From Streptomyces dysideae (GTDB lineage: Bacteria > Actinomycetota > Actinomycetes > Streptomycetales > Streptomycetaceae): DNA of 64,000 nucleotides. A model generated the notes under the pieces. It had not been told where the DNA came from. It was given only the letters and a program-made list of their open reading frames with translations, and ran no database searches. The stretch is taken from NCBI RefSeq assembly GCF_001514305.1, contig NZ_KQ949120.1:1-64000 (forward strand), given 5' to 3'. Shown piece after piece: positions 25,972 through 35,009 of the stretch (positions are counted from its first letter, which is position 1; every line of letters starts with the position of its first letter). Position numbers and translations under genes: made by a program.

Positions 25972-26508
25972 TTGCCGCTGTCCGATCCTGACCAGCGGAT
26001 GCTGCTGCACGACGTGGCCGACCGGCTCAATACCGTGGCTGACCACCTCCCGCTCCCCGACCAGATCCAACCGGACCCGGCCCTGAGCGAGATCCTGGAC
26101 GACGAAGTCCGCCACCTGGCCCGGCTGCTGGGCTATCTGGTCGGGGAGAGCGCCTTCCGCCACCGGGCCGCCGCCCGCTACCCGACCCGCGTCACGGAAA
26201 CCCACCGCCGCACCACCCTCGCGCTCGCCCAAGCGGCCGAGCCCACCAGTGCCGCGCTCGCCGCCCTCGGCTCGGCCGTGCACCACCTCGGCCTCCTCGC
26301 CGACCGCACCCACCAAGCACCTGGTCCCGCCCGCAGCCGGGCGATCGCCTCCACGTACCAGGGTCTCGTGGACCGGCTCGGTGAGAGCCGCACCTGCCTC
26401 GCCCGCGCCGCGAAGCAACTACGTGCCGCCGCCGATACCCGGGCAACACCGGCCGTGACCGCGCCGTCCACGCCGACGGCATCGGCCACCGCATCCCGTA
26501 CCCGCTGA
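25972..26508 (+). CDS. Hypothetical helical element protein, 178 aa
   Basis: TTG 25972 start. It is helical (LLHDVADRLNTVADHLPLPD, RHLARLLGYLVGESAFRHRA, LAALGSAVHHLGLLADRTHQ), with a probable bundle fold and a Thr/Ala tail ending TASRTR. It looks paralogous to the gene at 28346, which likewise follows an LPGxW-family gene, suggesting a duplicated two-gene module. Confidence 0.62.
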   Translation: MPLSDPDQRMLLHDVADRLNTVADHLPLPDQIQPDPALSEILDDEVRHLARLLGYLVGESAFRHRAAARYPTRVTETHRRTTLALAQAAEPTSAALAALGSAVHHLGLLADRTHQAPGPARSRAIASTYQGLVDRLGESRTCLARAAKQLRAAADTRATPAVTAPSTPTASATASRTR

Positions 26509-26533
26509 TCCGCTACTTTCCCGGAGCTCCCTC

Positions 26534-27598
26534 ATTCCCCTGAACACCTCCGCCCGCCGCACCGCCCTCGTACTCACCGCCGTATCCGTCGCGCTGACCG
26601 CGTCCGCCTGCGCCACCTCCGGCAGCCCGGACGCCGACACCATGGCCACGGTCACGGCCACCCGCAGCGCCTCCCCCACGCCGACCGCCGAGCCGGCGCT
26701 GACGAAGAAGGAGGCCCTCGCCCAGATCGCCCATTACTCCAAGATCAACAACGAGGCCAACGCCGACAACAACCGAAAGCTCCTCGACACCATCGAGGAC
26801 GGTCCGCTGTACGCGATGTCGGTCGCGGACTACAAGCAGGACGAGGGCCTGCCCAAGGCCGACCGCGAGAAGTACAAGCCGTGGTCGTACAACCTCGCCT
26901 CCACCGACGTCTACATCCCCCGCTTCACCGCTGGCCAGCCCAAGTGGTTCGCCGCCGTCACCTACAGCGGCAAGAACAACAAGTACGCCCGCGTCCTGAT
27001 CATGGCCGAGCAGCCCAAGGCGCAGCGGTGGGAGATGGTCGCCGCCGTCGACCTCGACGACACCAAGCAGGTCCCGAAGATCGCTCTCGACGCAGACGGC
27101 TACGCCACCGCCATCGACGCGACCTCCCCCAAGGCCGTCGCCGCCCCGGCCGACGTGCTGCGTTCCGCCGTGATCGACAACTTCTCAACCGGCGGCGACC
27201 TGACCGGCAAGAAGGTCTTCGCCACGACGAAGACATCGAAGCGGCAGATCAAGGTCCACGACGAGACGATCCACAAGTTCGGCAGCCGCGGCACCACCGA
27301 GTTCTCCTCCGCCGTCACCGAGTTCCCCGACAGCTACGCGCTCAAGACAGCCGATGGCCGTGCCCTCGTGGTCCTCGCTCACGCGCACACCCAGCGCGAC
27401 GCCGTTGCCCACTTGGGGCTGCAGATCGTGCCGGACAAGGAAGACCGCGCCTGGCTCGGCACCACCCCGAGCCCTTCCTTCACGTACACGTTCACCTGCT
27501 CCGACGTGGCCACCGTCCCCACCACGCCGGGGAAGTCGCAGCTGATCGGCTACACCTGCCGCCGAACCGCCGCCGAGGGCCTGTCCACCTCCGCGTGA
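26534..27598 (+). CDS. Secreted lipoprotein with near-cognate start
   Basis: About 354 aa. The protein clearly begins upstream of ATG 26642, because a complete lipoprotein signal peptide precedes it: SARRTALVLTAVSVALTASAC, given in parts as a basic end, a hydrophobic core and the lipobox TASAC. Candidate starts are ATT 26534, 7 nt after GGAG, or CTG 26540. The mature domain (HYSKINNEANADNNRKLLDT, FTAGQPKWFAAVTY, HDETIHKFGSRGTTEF) is extracellular with no recognised family. It may act at the mating contact or in entry exclusion; this is context-based. It ends LSTSA with no Arg tail. Confidence 0.75.
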   Translation: MPLNTSARRTALVLTAVSVALTASACATSGSPDADTMATVTATRSASPTPTAEPALTKKEALAQIAHYSKINNEANADNNRKLLDTIEDGPLYAMSVADYKQDEGLPKADREKYKPWSYNLASTDVYIPRFTAGQPKWFAAVTYSGKNNKYARVLIMAEQPKAQRWEMVAAVDLDDTKQVPKIALDADGYATAIDATSPKAVAAPADVLRSAVIDNFSTGGDLTGKKVFATTKTSKRQIKVHDETIHKFGSRGTTEFSSAVTEFPDSYALKTADGRALVVLAHAHTQRDAVAHLGLQIVPDKEDRAWLGTTPSPSFTYTFTCSDVATVPTTPGKSQLIGYTCRRTAAEGLSTSA

Positions 27599-27638
27599 GC
27601 ACCGCCCCCCCAGAAGCCACGTGGACGAGGAACCACCC

Positions 27639-28349
27639 TTGCATGTAACCGAGTTCGCCACCGCGCTCGCCGACCGCCTGCCCGGCCGGTGGCAGCCCGA
27701 TCCGGCGATCACGCTCATCGCCCAGGACGTCGCCAGCAACCGCATCTGGGACAGCGGCCCCCTGGCGTACACCGCCTTCGAAGCCGCCGACGTGCAGCGA
27801 TGCGTACTCACTTCCCCGCACGGACTCCAGCTGTACGTCATGCCTCGCCCCCACCGCCCGGAGCAGTACCTTGTGCTGCCGATGCTGCCCGCCGGCACCA
27901 GCCACGAACACGTCCAGGGCCTGCCGGATGCCCCGCGCGGCATCGCCGTTCCCGCGCATCCCGCCCGCGCCGCAGCCGCCGTACGCCGCCGCTTCCTGAT
28001 CGACTACCGTCTCGCGGCCATGCCGGCGTGGCGCCGCGCGAGTCCCGGCCGTCTGCGGGTGGAGATCCGGTTCGACGCCGGGGCCCGCCCGCGCATCACG
28101 TGCACCTACGGCCGCGCCCTCATTCATCTCCTCGCGTACGGCGGCTTCCTTCTCGACCCCGCCACGGGCGAGTGCCACCTGCCGCAGGACCTCCCGCCCG
28201 AGCAGGCCTCCCGCCAGCTCCACCGCGGCGTCGCACGCCTGGAAAGCCTGGACTTCACCGTGGCCGTCCGGCCCCCGCACAGCCCGGCACCAACCGCCGA
28301 CCGGCCCGTGCCGCCACCGGCCGACCCGCACCCGGGCAGGCGCCGATGA
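27639..28349 (+). CDS. LPGxW-family element protein (paralogue 2)
   Basis: 236 aa from TTG 27639, 8 nt after GAGG; GTG 27621 is possible. Family marks: ALADRLPGRW, RIWDSGPLAYTAFEAAD, QLYVMPRPHRPEQYLVLPML, RGIAVPAHPARAAAAVRRRF. A short second domain (RLRVEIRFDAGARPRITCTY) follows. The tail ends PHPGRRR. It is translationally coupled to the following helical gene, as a repeat of the 25162-25972 pair. Confidence 0.7.
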   Translation: MHVTEFATALADRLPGRWQPDPAITLIAQDVASNRIWDSGPLAYTAFEAADVQRCVLTSPHGLQLYVMPRPHRPEQYLVLPMLPAGTSHEHVQGLPDAPRGIAVPAHPARAAAAVRRRFLIDYRLAAMPAWRRASPGRLRVEIRFDAGARPRITCTYGRALIHLLAYGGFLLDPATGECHLPQDLPPEQASRQLHRGVARLESLDFTVAVRPPHSPAPTADRPVPPPADPHPGRRR

Positions 28350-28891
28350 GTCTTGCCGACGACGCCTTCATCGACGCTCGCCTGGCCTACTGGCAGCGCC
28401 ACATCACGCAGACGGCCGCGAGCCTCATCCCGCCGCAGACCGGTCCGGCACGCGCTGCACTCGGGCCTGTGCTGGACCAGCTCGTCGCCGTGTACAACCT
28501 GGCGGGCGGCCTCGTCGCCGACCTGCGCCAGTCCGCCGACGGCTCCCTCGCGACGAGCGACGCGGGATGCGCGTACCTGGCCCAGTTGGCCACCGCGCTC
28601 GCGCACAGCAACCGTGCCGCAACTCACCTGAGCACGGCCGTGATCGGCCTCGCCGACACGCACCGGCTCACCCCAAGTCCCGGCACCGCCGCCCCCGTCG
28701 AGAGCCGGCTGGCCGTGACGCTCGGCCACGCCGCCGCGCTGCGCAGCCTGAACCGGGCACTGGCAGCCGTCACCATCCCACTCTCCGACGCTCAGCCCTG
28801 CACAAGGCCGGCGCCAGCGCCCGCTGCCGCCGAGCAGCACCGCCGTGCCGCCGACAGCACCAGCGCCCACCCCGTGCGCCGCCGCCCCTGA
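28346..28891 (+). CDS. Hypothetical helical element protein, 181 aa
   Basis: ATG 28346 overlaps the upstream TGA (ATGA). The helical bundle pattern (FIDARLAYWQRHITQTAASL, LVAVYNLAGGLVADLRQSAD, LAHSNRAATHLSTAVIGLAD) is similar in length and spacing to the gene at 25972. The tail ends AHPVRRRP. Function unknown. Confidence 0.62.
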   Translation: MSLADDAFIDARLAYWQRHITQTAASLIPPQTGPARAALGPVLDQLVAVYNLAGGLVADLRQSADGSLATSDAGCAYLAQLATALAHSNRAATHLSTAVIGLADTHRLTPSPGTAAPVESRLAVTLGHAAALRSLNRALAAVTIPLSDAQPCTRPAPAPAAAEQHRRAADSTSAHPVRRRP

Positions 28892-28936
28892 ATTTCGGGG
28901 TCAACCACCCACCGTCCGAACGTCCTTGGAGAACTC

Positions 28937-29515
28937 CTGGCCACCCGTTCCTTCATCGCCCGCCCCACCGACACCGGGTACGCCGGCGTCTACGTCCACT
29001 GGGACGGCTACCCCAGCCACCATCTCCCCTTGCTGCTCGGCGCCTACCAGTACCGCTTCGGCGGTGATGTCGACGCCCTGTGCCGGCACCTGATCGACGA
29101 GGCGCCCGACGGCTGGTCCCAGCTGGGCACCGACCTCCTCGACGGCGCCCCCGAACCCCTGCGCGCCGAACTCGTCGGCAGCGACGAACACCCCAGCAGG
29201 AAGCTCGACAACGTCCACGTCATCACCGTCGGCGCAGCCGAGGCCGAGCCGTGGACCGTCACCGAGACCTCCCACCGGGGCCTGGACTGGGGGTACGTCC
29301 TGCACCCGCACGGCATCGAAGTCATCCCGCTCGACGCGGAGGACCGCGGTCCCGTCGTGGCCTGGGACACCGACCCCAGAGCCCGGTTCAGCAACAGCCC
29401 TTACCGGTGGCGCCCCGGCCACCCGGTCCCAGCGACCCTGCCGCCCCGCACGACGGCCTCGACCATCAGCCCCGCCGCTGCGGCGCCCACCGCCCGGACC
29501 GCTCCCCGCCGCTGA
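28937..29515 (+). CDS. Conserved actinobacterial plasmid/phage protein, CTG start
   Basis: 192 aa from CTG 28937, 5 nt after GGAG. The N-terminus LATRSFIARPTDTGYAGVYV followed by HWDGYPSHHLPLLLGAY matches a conserved family whose members normally begin M-A-T-R-S, so CTG replaces ATG at the initiator. Other conserved parts are ELVGSDEHPSRK and RGLDWGYVLHPHGIEVI. The function is unknown; I recall similar proteins from actinophages and Streptomyces plasmids. The tail ends TARTAPRR. Confidence 0.72.
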   Translation: MATRSFIARPTDTGYAGVYVHWDGYPSHHLPLLLGAYQYRFGGDVDALCRHLIDEAPDGWSQLGTDLLDGAPEPLRAELVGSDEHPSRKLDNVHVITVGAAEAEPWTVTETSHRGLDWGYVLHPHGIEVIPLDAEDRGPVVAWDTDPRARFSNSPYRWRPGHPVPATLPPRTTASTISPAAAAPTARTAPRR

Positions 29516-29556
29516 CGCAACTGTCCTCGCCCCGTTTACCTGTCCCGGAGAACTTC

Positions 29557-30330
29557 CTGCCCGCGCCATCCCCCGCCAAGATCACGGTCGTCATCGCCAC
29601 CCAGCTCAAGCCCGAGCGGCTCGGCCACCTGACGGCCATGTACGAAAGCCTCACCCGCCAGCAGGTGTCCTGGGAGGCGGTCGTCGCGCTCGACGGCGCC
29701 GACCCCGCCCGGCTCCCGGCCCCGCTCGCCACCGATGACCGCGTCCGGGTCCTGCCGCTGCCCCGCCCGGTAGGGGCAGCGTGCGCCCGCAACCTCGCGC
29801 TCAACGACGTGCGCACCGACTACACCAACTGGGCCGATGATGATGACGAGTTCAGCGACCATGCGATGGCCGTACGGCTCGGCGTATTGGAGGCGACAGG
29901 TGTGGGCTGGTGCGCGGGATACAGCCAGGACGTGCACGCGGACGGGTCGACGACGCTGTGGCGGTGCCCGACTCCGCCCGGCCGGCACGAGGCCGGGGAC
30001 GTGTGGACGTACTGGAAGAAGCCCGAGGACACCATCCCGATCGGCCCCACCACCATCCTCGCCCGCACCGACCTCGTTCGCGCCGCTCCCATGGGTGGGC
30101 CCGTCCAGGGCGAGGACTACGTCGCCGCCCTCGGCGTCACCAGCCTCGCGCCCGGCATCCTGGTGCCCGTCCCGGTTTACCGGTACCGCAAACACCCTGG
30201 CCAGATGACTCGCCAGGACGCGTACGACGCCCTGGAGGCAAGCGCTCGGCGGCATGCGTGGAACTTCGGACGCAGCCTGCGGGCCGCCCTGTCCCGCCTG
30301 GAGCCGAGCGATGTGAGCGAGGCGGTCTGA
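29557..30330 (+). CDS. GT2-family glycosyltransferase, CTG start
   Basis: 257 aa from CTG 29557, 6 nt after GGAG. It has a GT-A fold: first strand ITVVIATQLKPERLGHLTAM, nucleotide-binding acidic motif NWADDDDEF (DxD-like), and a later GPVQGEDYVAAL with a catalytic-type Asp/Glu pair. The sugar donor and acceptor are unknown. Within a conjugative element it could modify a surface polymer or another element protein. It lacks the Arg tail (ends DVSEAV) and its stop overlaps the next ATG by one base. Confidence 0.8.
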   Translation: MPAPSPAKITVVIATQLKPERLGHLTAMYESLTRQQVSWEAVVALDGADPARLPAPLATDDRVRVLPLPRPVGAACARNLALNDVRTDYTNWADDDDEFSDHAMAVRLGVLEATGVGWCAGYSQDVHADGSTTLWRCPTPPGRHEAGDVWTYWKKPEDTIPIGPTTILARTDLVRAAPMGGPVQGEDYVAALGVTSLAPGILVPVPVYRYRKHPGQMTRQDAYDALEASARRHAWNFGRSLRAALSRLEPSDVSEAV

Positions 30331-30863
30331 TGCGCGCCTCCGCCACCCAGGCCGCTCTTAACTACCTGGGCCGGCGCCTGGACGAACTCGCCGACGCCTT
30401 CCCCACCAACGCCGCGGCGGTCGACGTGGTCGCGTTGACGGACGACATCAACGTCCTGGTCCACCATCTTGAGTACGCCACCGAGCGCGCGCAGGAACGG
30501 TTCGCTGTGCCGGAGACGGTCTACCTTCCGGAACGCGTCGGCTTGGCCCGGCCCGCCGAGGCCGCTGCCGGGATCGCGGGTGCCCTGAACATGCTCACCG
30601 AGGCCCTGACCTACGCCGCGACCGGCTTCCACCGGGAGGCCCTGCCGAACCTCGCCGCCTCCCCTCTACGTAACGACCCGGAAGTCATGCGGAGTATCGC
30701 GGCCGACAAGTACGCCGAGGCCGCCGCCCGGCTTCGCGAAACCGCCACGCTCCTGCGCCCTGCGCCCGTCCCGGCGGCACCTTCCACACCGCCCTCAGCC
30801 GCGCTACGGACGCAACCGCCTGCCCATGCCGGGTCTCAGCCATGGCAGCGAGCGCAGCGCTGA
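30330..30863 (+). CDS. Hypothetical helical element protein, 177 aa
   Basis: ATG 30330 overlaps the upstream TGA by one base. It is helical throughout (ALNYLGRRLDELADAFPTNA, DDINVLVHHLEYATERAQER, KYAEAAARLRETATLLRPAP), with a Pro/Ala tail ending QPWQRAQR. It is another member of the small helical set, adjacent to an LPGxW-family gene downstream. Confidence 0.62.
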   Translation: MRASATQAALNYLGRRLDELADAFPTNAAAVDVVALTDDINVLVHHLEYATERAQERFAVPETVYLPERVGLARPAEAAAGIAGALNMLTEALTYAATGFHREALPNLAASPLRNDPEVMRSIAADKYAEAAARLRETATLLRPAPVPAAPSTPPSAALRTQPPAHAGSQPWQRAQR

Positions 30864-30883
30864 GTCCACCGAAAGAACCCCGC

Positions 30884-32062
30884 ATGCCTTGGAAACCCCC
30901 GGCCGAGATCGCGCTCGCGTTGAGTCCCCGCGCCGGCATCGTCGCCGTCGCTCACGGCGAGCACTACCAATGGGCCCAGACCGCACTGAAGCTCGTCGGA
31001 TTCCACCGACGCGACGACGGCGCGTTCGCCCTGGCGGTCGACGATCCGCAGGCGGCGCGTGACGCCGTGCACCAGCTGATCCGCACCGCCCGCCGCCACC
31101 AGGCCACCGTCACAACCAGCAACAGGCGCTACCTCGGCGACGTCGCCGACGAGATAGCCGCCCACCTACCGGGCCCTTGGAGCGCCAAGGTAGGTGTGCA
31201 CAGCCACCCGGTATGGCAGCACGACCTGCTCCCGTGGCTGTGGGATGCCGGCGAACTGATCCACGCCGTCCAAACCGAGCGGCTCCCCTACACGGCGATC
31301 CTGACCGACGACACGGGGATCGAACTGCTGCTCATTGAACGGCCCAGACACCAACACGACTACGTGCTCGGCGCGTTCGCACCGAACGGCTTCGATGAAC
31401 ACGTCGCAAAGACGAGCCCGCCGAGAAGCATCGTCCTGCCCGCCGCGCCCGGGCAGGCCGCCCAAGCGATCGCCAACCGGTTCCTGCCCGCCTACCACCA
31501 CGCCCTTCACACACGGCGGTGGGCCACCGTCGCCTTCGCACTCGAGCGGATCCGCGAGGAGTACGACGCACGGCAGGCGATCACGGAGTCCGGCCGCTCC
31601 AGCGACAGCAGCCCCATGAACCCCGACCACATCCCGGACCTGGAAGGGCAGTCAGCCAACTTCACCTGGCAGGAGTTCCTCGACGTCCTCACCCACGCAC
31701 CGGCCCTGCTCGATCAGTGCCGCCCCGCCACGACCACCTGGCCCGAAGACGCCGCCGCACTGCACCGGCTGCGCGACGCCCTGGCGCAGGGCACCGGGAT
31801 CCTGGCCAACTGGAACGCCCGGCTGGACGATCTCCGCCAGACTCCGGCCGGACTGCCGGCCGAGACGTACGGGGACGCGAAGGCCGAGCGCGACGCGCTC
31901 ATGCTGCCCGTGATCGAGGCATGGATGGCCGAACGCGAAGTGTTCCTGCGCCAAGCCCGCGCCGCCGCCCCGCTCCACCCACTCGCCGCACACGACCACG
32001 CTGTCCGCGCGCTCACGCCAGTCCCTACCCACGCTCCCGGTGCGAGTTCCGCGCGCCGGTGA
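30884..32062 (+). CDS. LPGxW-family element protein with extra domains (paralogue 3)
   Basis: 392 aa from ATG 30884, after GAAAG; an in-frame GTG/ATG region at 30842 overlaps the previous gene. An extra N-terminal domain (LALSPRAGIVAVAHGEHYQW, TALKLVGFHRRDDGAF) precedes the family core at about residue 85 (EIAAHLPGPW, LLIERPRHQHDYVLGAF, PRSIVLPAAPGQAAQAI, FLPAYHHALHTR). A C-terminal helical region (DVLTHAPALLDQCRPATTTW) resembles the separate small helical proteins, so this copy looks like a fusion of the two module types. The tail ends PGASSARR. Confidence 0.68.
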   Translation: MPWKPPAEIALALSPRAGIVAVAHGEHYQWAQTALKLVGFHRRDDGAFALAVDDPQAARDAVHQLIRTARRHQATVTTSNRRYLGDVADEIAAHLPGPWSAKVGVHSHPVWQHDLLPWLWDAGELIHAVQTERLPYTAILTDDTGIELLLIERPRHQHDYVLGAFAPNGFDEHVAKTSPPRSIVLPAAPGQAAQAIANRFLPAYHHALHTRRWATVAFALERIREEYDARQAITESGRSSDSSPMNPDHIPDLEGQSANFTWQEFLDVLTHAPALLDQCRPATTTWPEDAAALHRLRDALAQGTGILANWNARLDDLRQTPAGLPAETYGDAKAERDALMLPVIEAWMAEREVFLRQARAAAPLHPLAAHDHAVRALTPVPTHAPGASSARR

Positions 32063-32084
32063 CCCGAGAAGAAAGACCCCGCAC

Positions 32085-32513
32085 CTGTCTGACCACTTCC
32101 GCTTCAGCGCCCACCCCGAACACGGCTTCGTGGCCACCGCCACGGCGAACATCCCCCCACACCTGGCCCAGTGGTTTCTGATCCGTGAGCAGTTCGAGCC
32201 GGTCCCCGATACGCCGGGTCTGTACCGGCTGACTCATCCCGAGAAGGACGGCCTGCGCCGCACCCGCCAGGCGGTGAAGGACCTTCGCCGCCACGGCTAC
32301 CAAGTGCACACCGAGCCCGCCCTCGACCCCGGCCCGCCTCAACCGAACGTGCAGCAGGGGCTGGCGACACCCCGCGCCCGCGTCGCGCAAGCCGCCGCAC
32401 GCCCTGCGTACCTGCCTCCCGCTCTCACCACCACGCCCGTCCCGGCGCCCCGGCCAACCACCGTCCCCGGCACCGGCATCGGTCCCTCCTCCAGACCCGG
32501 GCGAGGCAGGTGA
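32085..32513 (+). CDS. Hypothetical element protein, CTG start, 142 aa
   Basis: CTG 32085 start after GAAAG; coding begins there (LSDHFRFSAHPEHGFVATAT). A compact alpha/beta domain spans residues 1-75 (PPHLAQWFLIREQFEPVPDT, TRQAVKDLRRHGYQVHTEPA), ending in the 'GYxVHTEPA' signature seen also in genes at 32510 and 41586. A long Pro-rich tail ends SSRPGRGR. Function unknown. Confidence 0.62.
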   Translation: MSDHFRFSAHPEHGFVATATANIPPHLAQWFLIREQFEPVPDTPGLYRLTHPEKDGLRRTRQAVKDLRRHGYQVHTEPALDPGPPQPNVQQGLATPRARVAQAAARPAYLPPALTTTPVPAPRPTTVPGTGIGPSSRPGRGR

Positions 32514-32857
32514 GCATGACCAGCACGCCGATCCGCATCCTCCGCGGCCCTGGTGGCGAGGTTGAGGTCGAGGGCCCGTATGACGCCTTCGCCGCGAGCG
32601 TCCTGGCCCGCGCCGGATTCGAGACCTACCCCACCCTGCGCGGGCAGTGGGTCCGTCTCCCGTTCGACCTAGGCCGCACCTGGGAGAACGACCGCGCCAC
32701 GTGGGCGGCCGACATGCTCACCGCCGCCTGCTACAACGTCGACCTCGACCCGGACCTGCGCAGCAGCCCGCCCGGTACGTCCACGCCGCCCTCGGCACCA
32801 CACCGCACGAAGGCCGCGATGACCGCACAGCCCACCCGTCGCGGCAGCCGCCGCTGA
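32510..32857 (+). CDS. Small GFE/VDLDPDL-family element protein
   Basis: 115 aa, GTG 32510 overlapping the upstream TGA (GTGA). The family core is a strand-turn-strand start (IRILRGPGGEVEVEG), a helix (DAFAASVLARAGFETYPTLR), a strand pair with LPFDLGRTWENDRATWAA, and the end motif ACYNVDLDPDL. The same plan is seen in the gene at 41586 and in the broken gene at 35010. The tail ends TRRGSRR. Function unknown. Confidence 0.65.
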   Translation: MSMTSTPIRILRGPGGEVEVEGPYDAFAASVLARAGFETYPTLRGQWVRLPFDLGRTWENDRATWAADMLTAACYNVDLDPDLRSSPPGTSTPPSAPHRTKAAMTAQPTRRGSRR

Positions 32858-33010
32858 GGTACGGCCACGGCACCCGAGATATCACCAGGCCGCCCTCCAC
32901 AGCACCCGTGCCGGCGCGAGTCCGTACAACACCGTCGCCCGCACCCCTGGTGTCCGCCAACAGCACCGCCCTACGCCGCTGACCCCTTGAATGGAAGCCC
33001 CTCTCTCCAA

Positions 33011-34225
33011 TTGACCACCACCGATCATGTGCCGGCCCAGGTCCCGGCCGCCGCCTCGACTTCCTATCGCGCTGTGCTGGGCAGCCGGCATGTCGCCCGG
33101 CTGCTCGGTGGCACCCTCGTCGGACGCATGCCCAACGGCATGGCGCCCGTCGCCATCGTGCTGCTGATCACCTCCCAAGGCGCCTCCCTGGCCTCAGCCG
33201 GACTGCTGAGCGCCCTGTACGGGCTGGCTGGCGCGCTCTCCCAGCCGGTCAAAGGCCGCCTGATGGACCGCCATGGCCAGATGCCGGTGTCCGCGCCCGG
33301 CGCAGTCATCAGCTCCGGCTGTCTGCTGCTCTTGCTGGTCGGGGACGATCCGACCCTCGCGCTCTTCGCCGTCGTGCTTGCGGGCCTGTGCTCCCCTCCC
33401 CTGGAGGCGGGACTGCGGGCTCTGTGGCCCACCGTCCTGCCTGACCCTGGCCGGCGCCGGGTCGCCCTCGCGCTCGACACCGGCTCCCAGGGCCTGCTCT
33501 ACATCGCCGGCCCGCTCATGGTCTCCGCGCTCGCCACCGCCTACGGTCCCCCCACCGCGATTCTCGCGACTGTCGCGCTCGGCCTCGTGGGCACGGCCGT
33601 GGTGCTCACGGCGCCCCCGTCCCGCGCCTTGCGCCCGCAGCACACCGCTGGCTCCACCGCGACCGGGCTGCACAGCACACCCCTGTCGCTGGTCTTCCTG
33701 GCCCATGCCGGCTTCGGGATCGTCCTCGGCGCCATGAACGTCTGGGCGGTGGCCATGGCCGAACTGCACGAGGTGGAGCTGCTGTCCGGCCTTATCCCCG
33801 CAGCCTTCGCCACCGGCAGCTTCCTCGGCGGCCTCCTCTACGCCCGCCGAGACTGGCCGGGCTCGCCCATCGTCCAGTTGCTCACAGCCGCGGCCGGATT
33901 CTGCGCCGGGTGGCTGCCGCTGCTCGCCCTTCCCGGCCCTCGCATGGCGACCGTCGTGGTCACCGTGCCGGGCGTGTTCCTCACCGTGGTGATCGCCTGC
34001 GGCTTCACGACCGCGGATGTCCTCGTGCCACCTCTTCGGAGAACCGAAGCGTACGCCTGGCTGATCGCCTCGGTCGGCGTCGGACAGGCCGTCGGCACCG
34101 CCCTGGCCGGGGCCCTCGCCACCCACCGCATCACCGCCGCGGCCCTGCCCACGGCCGGAGCCGCCCTCGCCCTGGCGGTCCTGGCCGCCGCCCGCCACCG
34201 CATCACCGCCCGCGGTGAGCACTGA
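33011..34225 (+). CDS. MFS transporter
   Basis: 404 aa from TTG 33011; TTG 32987 is possible. About 12 membrane helices are seen (PVAIVLLITSQGASLASAGL, FGIVLGAMNVWAVAMAELHE, VVVTVPGVFLTVVIACGF), with loop RLMDRHGQMP. The substrate is unknown. It is the third MFS gene of the window and is not coupled to an enzyme gene here. No Arg tail (ends TARGEH). Confidence 0.88.
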   Translation: MTTTDHVPAQVPAAASTSYRAVLGSRHVARLLGGTLVGRMPNGMAPVAIVLLITSQGASLASAGLLSALYGLAGALSQPVKGRLMDRHGQMPVSAPGAVISSGCLLLLLVGDDPTLALFAVVLAGLCSPPLEAGLRALWPTVLPDPGRRRVALALDTGSQGLLYIAGPLMVSALATAYGPPTAILATVALGLVGTAVVLTAPPSRALRPQHTAGSTATGLHSTPLSLVFLAHAGFGIVLGAMNVWAVAMAELHEVELLSGLIPAAFATGSFLGGLLYARRDWPGSPIVQLLTAAAGFCAGWLPLLALPGPRMATVVVTVPGVFLTVVIACGFTTADVLVPPLRRTEAYAWLIASVGVGQAVGTALAGALATHRITAAALPTAGAALALAVLAAARHRITARGEH

Positions 34226-34305
34226 GCCCACCGCCGTCGTCCCCCTGCCCCGGGGACGTCGCCACCGCCTCGCTTCCCATGCCCCAACTGAAAGGACCTT
34301 CCGCC

Positions 34306-34749
34306 ATGCCCCGCCCCTCTTCGCCCGCCTGGGACCACCACATCGAGGACTGCCCGGTCTGCACCTCGCCCGACCGAGACGAGCCCACCCTGCTGCGCTG
34401 CGCCGTCCTGACACTCCTGCAGCACGGCGTCTTCATGGCCGAGGACGACATCCCGCTGCCCAAGATCCTCAGCGACGGCGGCCACTACCTGCGCGGCCTG
34501 GCTTCGTCCTTGGGCGGCGACGAGACCACGCCGGTGCCCAAGACCGAGCAGTGGCCCTGGGTCGACGCCGAACTGCGCCTGGCCGTCGCCCGCGCCGCAG
34601 GTCTGGACGCCGTCAGCACCCTCGATGCCCGTATCGACGGCGCCCTGGCCACCGCTGCCCGCAAGGCCCCGCGGCGCCAGGCGGACCTCCTCGAACGCGC
34701 CGCCGAGCAGTTCGCCCAGCAGCACGCACCCGCCTCCCGCACCCCCTGA
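34306..34749 (+). CDS. Hypothetical element protein, 147 aa
   Basis: ATG 34306, 8 nt after AAAGGA. It opens with a metal-site-like cluster (DHHIEDCPVCTSPDRDEPTL) followed by helices (RCAVLTLLQHGVFMAEDDIP, AELRLAVARAAGLDAVS). The CPVC pair with the flanking His/Asp suggests a small zinc site. The tail is basic and ends PASRTP. Function unknown. Confidence 0.6.
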   Translation: MPRPSSPAWDHHIEDCPVCTSPDRDEPTLLRCAVLTLLQHGVFMAEDDIPLPKILSDGGHYLRGLASSLGGDETTPVPKTEQWPWVDAELRLAVARAAGLDAVSTLDARIDGALATAARKAPRRQADLLERAAEQFAQQHAPASRTP

Positions 34750-34796
34750 CCCCGCCGACGCCCGCGCCGCCCCAACGCAAAAGAGAATTCCCGCCC

Positions 34797-35009
34797 ATGG
34801 CCGTTGTTGGTACACCCGGCTATCGGAACGTGCGGAAAGGCGAGTCAGGTAGCTGCGGGGCGGTGAGGCCCGCCCTGGAGCAGGTCGGCAGTCATTGCCC
34901 ATCGTTCGTGGTCCAGCCACGCACCGTTGGTGTGCTGGAAGCTCCGGGCCCGCCTCGCCTTCGCCCAACACCCCACCGCTTTCCCGCCACCACCGATAGG
35001 GGATCCGCC
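34797..35009. other. Spacer with a weak operator-like sequence and a possible gene fragment
   Basis: No convincing gene. A weak relative of the operator (CCCGGCTATCGGAACG at 34815-34830) lies here, with about five mismatches to the consensus. On the minus strand, residues such as HTNGAWLDHERWAMTADLL (about 34850-34945) look protein-like and could be the end of a lost gene; I cannot name it. Confidence 0.3.

Noticed and set aside
34815-34830. Sixth copy of the operator
   Set aside because: About five mismatches and no -10-like hexamer at the fixed 8-nt distance; noted only as weak similarity.
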